From positions 2,513,001-2,577,000 of the forward strand of contig SMMW01000521.1 in NCBI GenBank assembly GCA_004794655.1: DNA of 64,000 nt, written 5' to 3'. This document shows positions 47,338 to 57,767 of the stretch, one piece after another (the first letter of the stretch is position 1; the number at the start of each line of letters is the position of its first letter). Origin of the DNA: Marisa cornuarietis (Eukaryota; Mollusca; Gastropoda; Architaenioglossa; Ampullariidae). A program made the translations under genes and the position numbers. Under the pieces are notes generated by a model. The model was not told the origin of the DNA. It searched no databases and saw only the letters and a program-made list of their open reading frames with translations.

Positions 47338-50300
47338 ATTTAATAGCTCGAAGTTAAACTGTATACCCTTCTACCTGATAACATTTTCCCTTGGACACAA
47401 ACTGTGTCATTAAATCAAAACAAAACCAACAAAAGGACAATATGAGCGTCGTCTCTTAATGCTTTAAAGCAGCTGCAAAAATGAGCTAAGTCAAGTTCTG
47501 CTTTCGATAGCATAAAGAGTTATTTGGAGGCAGAGGAAGCAGATGCGACCTTAGACTTCGAGTTACATCTAGGTTAATAAATAATAACATTGAAGAGAAA
47601 AATAAAAAAGCATTTGTGAAGCACATTTTAAGAATAAACAAGTTAATTAGCAGTAAAATGTCTTTGAGAAAGGGATAAAACAGCTGAGGAAAATCGACCC
47701 TTATGAGGAGGAGAAAGTGTGACCAGGTTTATAAGACCTTCCATCTCGTAAGGACCATCACCAACAGCCCAGAAAAGTATTCTGTCATAGAAGCTACAAA
47801 CGACCTTATTCTCAGAGAAAACACTGCTGTAATAACATAAATTGAATATTGCAGCAACCTTTATATTTCCAGGTGATAGTTAATCCTCTTTTTTAAAAGT
47901 AACCAGACTACAACCAGAGAGTTTGCGGACGTAGTGAATGTCAAGGAAATGTACTCAGTTAAGAAGAACGAAAGTGATGTTTTGTTTTCAGAATCCTAGC
48001 TTAGCTTCTCAGTAAAGGTTAGGAAGAAACAACAAAAAAATAATCCACATAATACACGCAATCAGTACTCATTCAACATGCACACCGAAATGTTTCGTCA
48101 AATAACCAACGATATATACACAGGAGATGAATTCATAATAAACTGGAAGTCCGTCAAGGTACCATTTTGAAAACGTCAAGAAAATGTTATTTTTTACACT
48201 AAGAAAGCACTATGGCGACTGTCACGAAATGCTGTAACGGTCTGTGTGAGGTTTCACCCGGCGCCGCCAGAGCTTTGATGGGGTATCTGACCCCAGTTGA
48301 CCTGCCGGTCGGCCGCCCGATTGTAACCGAACGCGTCGAGATCATTCTAGCGAGTGCGTGGGTCGGTCCCAGATAGCATTTGAACGTTTTATAATCGTTT
48401 ACAAATGGTTCTCGAGAAATGTTCAAATAATATTCGCAGGAAATGTTTTTGAAACGCTTATCATGCCCATCAAAGTAATGTGTTATTAATGTTTGCATTC
48501 CAACTTTTTGTCGACCTTTTACAGCCTTTTTTCAAACATTTCATAGTTGTTCTGAATTTTAAACACTTATCCAACCATTTAACAAATTTTCTCACCCAGA
48601 AAGAGGTTAAACTTAATTTTGTTATGTGACATTTTAATATGCTGCTCACTGAGACGAGTTGGTTTTACGCCGAGCCAGCAACTAACGCTGCATCACGGCA
48701 AGGTAGCGAGCCCTGTTAACAGATGTCAAGTGCTGAGAAAAAAAAAACTGCGTGCCGCTAATGTCCAAGTTAGTGCTCTGAACGTTCACCTCAGACTCAA
48801 GACCGAATAGATTTTTCGTTTCAATTGGAAGCGCGACCATGAGTTACATACGGTGGTCAGAGTCACGAGGGTCAAAGACCGCAATGTTTGTCTGTGCTGA
48901 AGCTGCTGACACATCACGCGAGATCGCTGCCGCATCTATCCCCATCCTGTCAGTGCCACATACTGAATTCCGAGACGACATCTGAAGCCCGAGCCGCTCA
49001 CTGTAGTGGTGACAGGTGAATGCTTTCATCCACTATGGCGGGAAAGGGAAGGGGAGTACACTACCGGGGGCCCCTTCAAGACCAAATAGCGACACGCCAG
49101 CTATTAATACTGTACGACAAAAGCATCTAGCATTCGGGTTCGGCAACATAGCATGGCGATTAAGTGACTTTTAATTTAGAATGGCGCCATCTCTTTAAGG
49201 ACTCACTTGATATTCTGACTGTAGTTGTTATCTTCAACGTTTTACCGTATTTCTACGAAGCTTCACTAAGAAAACGATGATAAAAATTTTGTTTTTGAAA
49301 CAATACTTCTCCGAGTGCAAGAGAAACAACCCGACGTGGCGTCAATACGAAGTGCATGGTGTGTAACCGTGTTTCGAGATGACCGATTTTACAACAGTTT
49401 CAAATCTCACACATAGTGATGTGACATATAATAAGCTTCTAAAATATTATTTGTGAGAACTGTAAATAACTGAATTTTTAAGTTTTAATCCATTGCTTAT
49501 GGCGGAAATGCCTCCGATTCAACAATTGGACTGTAGATTTTGAATATTTATAACTATTAACCTATAATAAAGACAACCATATGTGATGCACCGTTTAAAA
49601 GAGCAGTGTTTAAACATTCAGATAGTGTAACTCTTCAGAAATATAGCTTTTTTTCTTGTACTATAATGAAATTAAAGATCGCAACTGCAATCGACTCATA
49701 ACGTGAAGAAGTCAGCAGTCGGGAATTAATAACAAATTATTTACAGATTATATACAAACTTAATAGTACCAAACAAACATATATTTTATTAGAACACACA
49801 TTAGAGTATGAATATTACTTACTATTTTCTTGTCATTTTCGATTGTTAGAGTACAAATCCATGTAGAATTGAGAAACCGGCAAACAAAATGGCGGCCTTT
49901 CAGCTCTAAACCACGCGACGGCCGGAAGTTTTAGTACACGTTTACAGAACATCTATTTAATATTTTTGTTTAAATGTTATTGTTCCTACCAATTTAAAAT
50001 GTTTGCACAATGTTTCAGTTTTTACATGTTTTTACATGTTTATTTCGTAAATGTTCCTAACATGTTTCTAAAATGTTTCATCTAAAACTTTAACATTATT
50101 ACAGCCATGTTAGCGCTTTTCAAACGTTTATAAAATGCTTCAATGCTATCTGGGGTGTCACTGACTCTAGCCATGATAACCTGGAATGTTCGGTGCGAGA
50201 GTGCGCATGCGTGACGAGTAGATGCTGGATGTTTCTAGATGTCATTTTACTTTGTATATAAGCGGGTAGAGTGAGTGTTAAGGAGGTGTAAGGATGCAGT

Positions 50301-52271
50301 AGAGGGAGTAAGGCGTAGTAGAGAGTCAGAGCAAAGTAGTGGGTTTTGCGGGCGAGTGATCACCGTTAGCTTGTTGTGTAGGCGTGTGTCGCCTTTAGCC
50401 AGCGTGTGTCGCTGTGAACGTAGCTGTGTAGGCGTGTGTCGCCGTTGGACTGGCAGGAGTCGCTGCTAAAATAGTTGCTAAAATAGTTGCCGGCGTGTGT
50501 TACTGCTTTGCTAGACTGAAAACTGCTGTACAGAATATGTAAATAAAATGCATAGTTGACTGCCATTGACGACGACATAGGCACATGGGACTTATGGTTC
50601 GTCGCTCAATTTAATACGGATATCAACAACTATACGTCTATAGCTCTTACGGATATCTATAAAAGGTTTTTCTTCACGACAACCAAGAAACCAATGGCGC
50701 CCTCTTTGGTCTGAAACATCTTCTTGGAGAACATCATACAAGAAACTCTCGTATATCTTATTTTTCTGTAGAGATGTGAAATAAGGATATTAGCGATACG
50801 AAGAGGAGAATCCAGGCGTTCTAGAACAGATGCATAATGAGACTGTTTGGAAGATGCTACATAGAACGCAAAACCAATTACATTGTAGTGAGACGGGTTG
50901 CCACTTTCGTGTTGCACCCTGTTGTCTCGCTTTGACTTGCAGATGCAAAAAACAGACATTTTGCAGACCTATGTTTGAGGCACAGTTGTCATACATTAAA
51001 GTAGACACGATGAAGCATGATCAAAAAGGTTAAAGAATTAAGGCAGCAACCAAGTACAGAAGCGGAGAACACTAAAAACAGAGGAAATAAGTAAGCACCA
51101 AAAAGTGGTGATTAAGGAGGAATGTTGCAGCATCAACAACAAATATAACGAGTCAAATCGATAAAGAAAAGTACTCTCAGTTATTAAAGAAAAATGCAAA
51201 AATGACGACAGTCTCGTACTAAACCCGTCAGCTGGTTGTTGAAATAGTCACTCATATACTGAGGCTTATAGCAATATGCAGGAACGTTCATCTACACATA
51301 TCTAATGTCTTCCTTGAACTCTCTCTCTTTGTATATATATATATATATTTAAATGACACAAGGCGTTTTAACAGAAAGCGAATTGAAGTGTTGATTTGTT
51401 TCCATTGCTTTCAGTTTCAGTTTCAGGTTAGTTAATGCAACAATGTGGTCGCTGACTATGATAGTCCCTGGATATTACTTTGTATAAGCTTTCTTGATGA
51501 TGGATTTGAACCGCTTGGCAGCAGGATTTAGTCGATTCGCTCAAATGATTTGGAAAATGCCAGTTGAATTATGTGTTTGTAAATCATTTCGATATTCTGT
51601 AGATTTCTTAGTGTTATCTCTATTTAGGTCTTCTCAACAGTCGCTGCTTTTCTTCCCAACACTCGTTGAAATTCCACATTACTTTTGTAACAGCCACTTA
51701 GCCATCTGCAATGTTTGCTACCAGCAGCTTTGTGAATGACAGATTTTAAAAAGGAAGGTCCTGCCTAGCTCCTTGAAACAGTTAACGCCAAAAAGGCAGT
51801 GGAACACCTTTGGGAGAATCTTTTAAGTTAGCGTACAAGGGTATAAAAATCTGACCAGTACCGCCTAATGTGGGCAATGCGAAATCAAGGCAAAAACCTC
51901 GGGAGGATGAATTAGGAATAAAGTAAATCAGGAACACAATGATGAAGACATTTACAACAAAGATAGTCCAGTTTGTAAGAGAGACGTTCGGTTATCGGCA
52001 GTCAGTAAATCAAATGAATAGCAGTATCAGTCTTACGTGCCTTGTTGAAAGTGTAATTATTTAATTAAGAAAGACGCACCAAACATACACAAACAACTAA
52101 ATATAAAAATCACAAGAGGAGAGCAATGAAACATCAGATGGAAATGAAGCCAAGAGGCTGGAAGGACGTTAGGATGGAAATAAGACTTTTATTGCCATAA
52201 AGCGACGTACCTGAACAAAAATATCCCACGAATTGGAGAATTGTGTATCCTATCCACAGCCTTACAGTCAT
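41563..52271 (-). CDS. IgR-4: Ig-superfamily transmembrane receptor with in-frame stop (9 exons)
   Basis: Exons in transcript order: 52271-52211, 47205-46894, 46650-46517, 46050-45882, 45518-45270, 45091-44819, 44220-44074, 43020-42661, 42089-41563. All introns are GT-AG and the phases join to 744 codons. Layout: signal peptide (1-20), D1 (to 124), split D2 (to 225), D3 with GNPPAETVWVG and YTCRLMWG (to 308), D4 with DVYPSAIFGW (to 399), transmembrane segment followed by KCRRKG (to 448), 295-aa tail. The tail has 11 tyrosines, including PSGDFYTIPF, LGDIYTSAD, GLYVNV, MRYTGV and a terminal DTYSHL. Codon 172, the third codon of exon 4, is TGA (46044-46042), where the IgR-3 and IgR-2 exons have a Gly codon. 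No alternative acceptor in phase is visible. The gene is therefore a null allele, a young pseudogene, or affected by a sequence error. Confidence 0.8.
42661..43020 (-). CDS. IgR-4 first cytoplasmic exon
   Basis: A 360-nt exon with entry and exit in phase 1. It is acidic and Ser-rich, with AGYYQGR, SFSYDVG and CAAPSGDFYTIPF. The last matches AAPSGDIYTVAG of IgR-1 and marks a family motif. Confidence 0.8.
44026..44220 (-). other. IgR-4 transmembrane exon with immediate read-through stop and AATAAA
   Basis: The exon 44220-44074 ends at a weak donor, GTTAGA. If it is not spliced, the frame stops at once (TAG at 44071-44069) after KCRRKG, and AATAAA follows at 44031-44026. This would yield a tail-less receptor. 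Confidence 0.4.
46109..46179. repeat. Compound GAC/GAT microsatellite
   Basis: A block of about seven GAC units followed by about seventeen GAT units, between the two D2 exons of IgR-4. The sense strand reads ATC/GTC. Confidence 0.95.
47273..47335. repeat. GT dinucleotide microsatellite
   Basis: About 31 GT units just upstream of the D1 exon of IgR-4 (sense strand CA), less than 70 bases from its splice acceptor. Confidence 0.95.
48640..48830 (-). repeat. SINE-like unit, copy 1
   Basis: Shares ttacgccgagccagcaacta, cacggcaagg and agccctgttaacagatg with the copy at 56081-56265. It is more decayed and includes a poly-A stretch near 48740. Confidence 0.6.
49480..49910 (-). repeat. Interspersed repeat R1, copy E (inverted)
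   Basis: The reverse complement carries catggatttgtactctaaca followed by agaaaatagtaagtaatatt, and the gtattactgatgg-type block in diverged form. It is embedded in the TIR element. Confidence 0.6.
50156..50577 (+). mobile_element. Probable solo LTR
   Basis: Starts TGTCACTGACTC and ends GACGACA. It has a TATATAAG box near 50254, GC-rich short tandem motifs (gcgtgtgtcgcc, four partial copies at about 50383-50445) and AATAAA near 50540. This is the layout of an LTR of a Gypsy-like element. No partner LTR or internal coding region is seen. It abuts the TIR element directly. Confidence 0.45.
51412..51429 (-). promoter_or_regulatory. Tandem IRF/ISRE-like motif
   Basis: Three overlapping GAAACT units on the - strand (ctgaaactgaaactgaaa). 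It lies in intron 1 of IgR-4, about 0.8 kb downstream of its first exon. The match is to the vertebrate ISRE consensus only. Confidence 0.25.
52211..52271 (-). CDS. Signal-peptide exon of IgR-4
   Basis: Sixty-one nt encoding MTVRLWIGYTILQFVGYFCS plus one base, then the donor GTACGT. It is too short for an ORF scan. Size, exit phase and hydrophobic profile match the first exons of IgR-1 and IgR-3. It is separated from D1 by a 5-kb intron full of transposons. Confidence 0.75.
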
Positions 52272-52449
52272 TGTGATCTCAGGTATGTATACTAAAGCAA
52301 CACGGAACAACTGTGAGCAAATAACTATTTTGATTTGCTTGTAACACAGGGAAGTAAGAACTGAATAGTCAAGTATCTGCTGTTAAGGTCGATCCAGAAT
52401 GGAGCAAACTGTAACTTCCTTGTTTATAAATAACGGCTAGGATTACTTA

Positions 52450-53433
52450 CAATACAATACCACTTTATTTATCCACAAGAACAATTCCAAATAGTATTTG
52501 CACTAGCAGTAATACATACATGATATAAAGAAATAAAACATACTTATACATGATATAAAAGGAGATAATGTATACACGTTGAAATAATTGTTCCCCTTTC
52601 TCTCTCTCTCTCTCGCACGCACACACACACACACACACATTCCCAGCAACAGGTCACATCAGGCTAGTACAAGTTCACGGCCAGTAGAATTAATCAGGTG
52701 GATGGCACGTAGAATGAATGAATTGCTGTGGCGGTTGGTTTTGCAAACAGGCATCGCGTACCTACAGCCTGACCGCAAGAGTGAGAATAGAGAGGATACG
52801 GGATGTCTTCCTAAGGATTTGCTGATGACAGCACGTCCCTCTTCCTCTTTCCGGTGATCTTAAAACAGATGTCAACAAGGGAGACAAGATTATTCCTGTT
52901 TCCTAGGGAGATGTTGTGAAACTAATAGATGAAAGAAAAAGTGACGAGGCTTTCAATGAAGGACTGATAGAACTGAGTGAGGATGACAGAGCTGACGGAT
53001 AAAGAATTGAGTTTCCGTAGGAGGTACAGGTGTTGTTGACTCTTACGGAGGATCATGTCAGTGTTGGTGTCCCATAAGCTTGTTGTCGAAGATGGTACCT
53101 AAATATGTGTGGGTGTCGACTACCTAGATGGTATCATCATAGATAGTACTGATGACGGATGACTGTCTCAGGCTTGTTCATCCGAAATTCGAAGATCATT
53201 TTTTTTTTAGTTTTTGAGGCATTCAAGACAACGAAGTGTTCCTCACACCAGCGGACACCTGTCAGTGCCTTTTGTTGATCAGTAACCGTAATCATGTATT
53301 GTGATGGGATCAAAAACCCATGCTCTTTGTTCAAAGTAACTTGTAAGAGTATGAATAGGTAGTAGACGAAATGGTGGCCGAGCCGACGATAAGGTTCATC
53401 CGTGATTTTAAAATAGTTATCCGCGCGCACCAT
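52450..53433 (-). mobile_element. Decayed L2/Rex-like LINE
   Basis: Reverse-transcriptase C-terminal blocks on the - strand: VRWCEEHFVVLNASKTKK, then in broken frames DTHTYLGTIFDNKL and FIESLVTFSFICWF. The 3' end near 52450-52500 contains accactttatttatccacaa, the kind of sequence found at L2-type 3' termini. It lies 0.2-1.2 kb upstream of the IgR-4 first exon, in the same orientation. Confidence 0.7.
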
Positions 53434-56336
53434 GACACATCAGTTTCCATAATTTAACATTCATGTCAAAATGTTCTCTCAATACACAGGTTATTTTTGT
53501 CATCAAAGAGAGGCTATCTGCTAGTGACCACATCATTTAGTCTGCAGTTATTTCCCTTAGAATTAATGTTATATTATGACTCGTGTACTTTCTCTCCTTT
53601 TCTGTCTTTTTTCCCCAGTTAGAATAATAATTGTAAAGCGATTTTTTCTTAATGAATTACTTGTTTGTGTGATTCCGTTATCTTACACTCTATTATTGTA
53701 AAATTGTCAATGATGCAATTTACATACTTAGTTTTGGGGTTTTAAAAGTCAGATTGTCAGTTTAATTATTAAATAACCTTACACTTTCTTTTTTTCGGTC
53801 TTTTTCTGGAACTTTTTTATGACTTTGCCTACTTGCATAATGGCCAGACTGTCATTAACCTGTTTTTGACGCAGGTTAAGAGAAGAAATTCTTAATCTTT
53901 TTTGTAAACTGTTGAAGGCAAGCAGCTGCTAAAAACAATATATTAATATTTTATCTCGTGTGATTCTAACTTTTCTCCAACCTTACGATTGATTTAAAAT
54001 TGTTAATTAGAAGAAAATAAAACACGGGGTCTATCTTTACATCCTTCTGGTTTAATCTAAACCGTCCTAAAGGTTTGTTTGTCTTTTTTTTAAACACGGG
54101 TTATACGTAACACATCATCTTGTAGATTTTAGGCATGACAATCAAAATAGAAAACTATAAAACAAGTTTGTTGGAAAATGTCGTCTATGAATCTCATAAT
54201 ATGTAACAAATAGAAACAGAAGATAGGCGAATTACGAAGAACGGTTAGAGGACGAGACAATGAAAAATTAATCTGTTTACATCCTAAGTCTTGAGGTAAA
54301 TTACTTTCTCTATGGATTAGGTCCTCATGTGACCCACCAACACAAAATGTCTTAAGTCGCAAAAAGCAGTTTGGCAGCAGAGGGCTGGAAAGGTGATTAG
54401 GTCCACTTTGTGTAATTTCGATTGTTTCAGAAAGTATATTCCTTAGTCATTAAATTAACAGGGAAATACAGCGTTGTGTTAAAATAGAAGTAAGAAATGG
54501 TATTAAAAACATTTTAGTCATGGTACCGGTCTGCGATCAGTCTCAGTTTCCACAGGGAAATGACAAAATTAGATATCCCTAATCTTTTGTACTTAAATAG
54601 TAGTGCTTATGTTTGATTCACTTACAACTCCTACAAAATAAGAGAAAAATCTAAACTGCTAAAATAAATCGATTATAATTTATGTTCACACCCATTCATT
54701 TGATTTCTTTTTATGCTATCTTCCCCTCTTATTCTTTTTTATTTTTTTTATTTTGTAGCCTTTTTATTATGTTTTTCTACTCTTTCCATCCTTCGTTTTT
54801 TTTTATTTATTCCGGTCTTCCCATTTTTCTTTCTGTCTTTTTAACATCTGTACCTCACTCCCCCCCCCCAACACACACACACCCGTCGTTTGTTCGCCCG
54901 TCAGTTCGTCTTCCTGCCAACCATTCAGTCCCGGACTACGGACGTTAGCATCTCCTGAGACGATTATAATAGCTCATATGGTGCCGCCGATAATACCGGC
55001 TAGACATCCCTGGTTCCTTGATTTCTAGAATTTTTAGCATATTCGCTTTTTTGAACAGACATATTAAGTTGCTATAAACATTTTAGCGCTTATTGACGAC
55101 ATTTCTTGATGTCCTAAATGTTGCATTACTTGCTGCTGTGGCGTCCTACTCGTGGTATGTAGGTTACAAGTGTATGAAAACACAACAGTTCAGTATAACA
55201 TTTGCTCAAGATGTAATTAAACATCACACACTCTTCGCTCTAGTAAGCAAACAGTCTCGACTCCTGAATTCTAAATTTTAAGCTCCAGCCCGTTGAATTG
55301 CGAGCACAACCACATTTATTCAATTTTCTGTAGTGAAGAGCCGCTAGCACGCCAGCTATTCAAACAAACTCGGCTTGACGAAATGGCGATCAAGTACACG
55401 TAAACATTTCAAGGGAGAGAGAAAGTAAGACATGACAGTTAAGATAAAGAGGCTGGACGGCACGACTTTAACATAAAAAACGAGAGTTTTAATAAGGGAA
55501 ACATTTTTTTAGTCCGGCGGGGAAGACTTACCCTCGCTTTATAACTTCGCTAAAGGAGTAAAGTTCTACCTACTGCTGTTCAACAGTATATCCTTTAAAG
55601 GAAATTGAGGAATTACATGATTTCCTACGTAATTTTCGTTAAACAAATTGTTCAGTAAGAACCAAGTACATGTAAAAATATAAAAAAACAGTTCTCTATA
55701 ATAGCAATAACTTGATTACACTATTTTTATTTCATACAGTTATAAAGTTACAATTCTATAACGCAAAAATTAAATTATTGACTTTAAAAAAATGACTGTG
55801 AACTAATCTTAATTAAGAAATACAATGAAATACACTTCCAAGACTCGCACACAGAATGTCAACGTGTTGCTCTTTTAACGGCCTGACAGGTAATGATGTC
55901 ATTGTCTCCAGGTGCGAAAGGTGCGCGGTGAGCTCTTTGCTGGCTGTCCGTTAGCACTCATTAACTGCGATACATATTGCGATACGCACCTACACAACCA
56001 AGGGTGCTAGCCCTTGTCCACGACACGCATCATCCTTTGAAGTAACACTGGCTTCGCGTAGGGAGGAAAGGGGAGAGGGAATTGGTGTTATACGCCGAGA
56101 CAGCAACTAAGGCTATATCACGGCAAGGCAGCCAGCCCTGTAAACAGATGCCACATGCAGAGAAAGAACAGCGTGCCCGAGACGAGAGCTGAACCCAGGA
56201 CAGCCAACCTTCACTGTATTGATGACAGACGCTTACTGCAGCGCCAACGGACCGCCTAGGGAAACAAAGTACCAGCAAATGCCGTTGGTGACGCGAGAGT
56301 GTCTGAGAAAAGTCAGATGGTACTTGTGTTTTTTTT
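53434..56336. other. Intergenic region between IgR-3 and IgR-4
   Basis: Apart from a SINE-like unit near its right end and a T/C-rich stretch with a poly-C run near 54861, I see no feature. The part below 56337 should include the 3' UTR of IgR-3. Confidence 0.5.
56081..56265 (-). repeat. tRNA-derived SINE-like unit, copy 2
   Basis: On the - strand a GGCGCTGCAGTAAGCG-type A box near 56245 and a GGTTCAGCTCT-type B box near 56195 are spaced as in tRNA-derived SINE heads. The body matches copy 1. It starts about 70 bases after the IgR-3 stop, so it may be in the 3' UTR. Confidence 0.6.
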
Positions 56337-57767
56337 TCACCTGCACTCAATGTGCACATTCTCGTAAACCTTGGGATCTTGCATTTGTGAGCTTGGCACA
56401 ACGTAAATTGCACCTAGTGAAATAAAAAATATATAAATAATAAATGACTATATTAAACAAATACATGTATATTTTACTGATTTACACTTTTGTTACCAAA
56501 ACAGGACACACTTATACATTGCAAGATGCGTTTGTTAAAATACGTACTAATAAAGGATTTATACATAAATCAATACAATAAATGAAAAAATTTGAATATA
56601 TTAAAATCGGTCAAATATTTCTTTGTTAGGACGTATTAGGAAATATCAGATAATATCTCAACAATCTAGAACGCATCCAGTCGTAAAAATAAGTTGAGGG
56701 GATGTACTATTTGGGTAAAACAGTTCTTTGGTCGGCAGCATACACGTTAGCAAATGCGTAAGGGATCTAACACAAATCAACAACTAAAACCTTACAACTA
56801 TTTATTATCTTAAATTTTGTTGCAGATACGTTGAAAATACTGTATCTTTTGTTACACAAGATTGAAGCTCTTCAAAAGTCAAGATGCTGTCGACAGCAGG
56901 TAAATAAAAACAATCCATTATACCGTTATTGTTCGTCACATTGGTGTATAGTGGATCATTTCGATTTTGTGTCGTCACTGACTCATAAACTGAACCTGAA
57001 AACAAATAGCCAGTAGAAAAACTGATCCAACTTTAGAAGTGTGACTGCGACACAAGTTTAAACCTTTGAAAATATAAAGTTGCCTGGCCTCTAAATCGTT
57101 GTAGAACCTCATTAAAATAGAAGAGACCTTTCGCGCCACAGTTTACAACACTTGCATTGCATTAGTACATAATTTGGTCGATTTTCAATGTCGTTTCCGA
57201 CCCATAGAAGCAGGTCTATAGAATCAAGTTGTTTTTCGTTTTTTGGGACCAACCTGCTTAAAAAGTCCTTTTTAAATTATAATGTTTAGAACCTTGCAAA
57301 ATGTTGCTTGATTCACAAGTACAGAATATATAAACATATATATCTATCCTGTTCAAAAGATATCACGTTTTGTAACAATTCTTGTGTGCATATCAGAAAA
57401 TGTCAGGGCTTTTTGCCACCTAATTAGGCATGTTGTCATGACAACAGATCATCAAGATGAATTCTACACCCTCTCAATGGGCGCAATGACGTTAGATTTT
57501 GGAATTATTCTTAATCACAATGTGCCTAAATTTATTTTAATTAAAATTGATTACTAGATATTCTGTAATAAAATTAATGACAGTGGTACATTCTGGTAAT
57601 TTGCAACCACTTTAAACTTTGTTCAAGGTTGACTCAAGTTGTAGTTACATTCAAGGGAACAAACTTATCACCCGTTCAATGTTTGGCTGGCTTACCTTCT
57701 CTTTGGGTAAGATCCTGATAATTGTGCTCGACTGTTCTACAGCTTTGGGTTGAGTCGTACACTGACT
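56337..57767 (-). CDS. IgR-3 cytoplasmic exons
   Basis: Two 72-nt exons (57767-57696 and 56995-56924), both phase 1 to phase 1, each encode 23 full codons with tyrosines at positions 3 and 16. The first has SVYDST and NYQDLT, the second SVYESV and LYTNVT. They are twin exons from a duplication. The last exon (56413-56337) reads AIYVVPSSQ and KVYENVHIECR before TGA. Confidence 0.8.

Larger units (their letters stand above)
48368..50154. mobile_element. Element with terminal inverted repeats, about 1.8 kb
   Basis: The left end reads CCCAGATAGCATTTGAACG and the reverse complement of the right end reads CCCAGATAGCATTGAAGCA. Both continue with TTTTATAA and CGTTT, giving an imperfect inverted repeat of about 33 bp. 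Both subterminal zones are rich in aaatgtt/aacattt strings. There is no transposase ORF, so it is non-autonomous. It contains a SINE-like unit and an inverted R1 copy, and lies in intron 1 of IgR-4. No target-site duplication is obvious. Confidence 0.6.

Noticed and set aside
48199..48498. 99-codon - strand open frame next to the TIR element
   Set aside because: A GC-rich stretch that might belong to an LTR-element remnant, but no protease, reverse-transcriptase or integrase motif is present.
53137..53433. 98-codon open frame as an independent gene
   Set aside because: It contains reverse-transcriptase C-terminal motifs and continues in broken frames as a decayed LINE.
56030..56413. 127-codon - strand open frame
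   Set aside because: Its start overlaps the last exon of IgR-3 in another frame, and the rest is SINE-like sequence.
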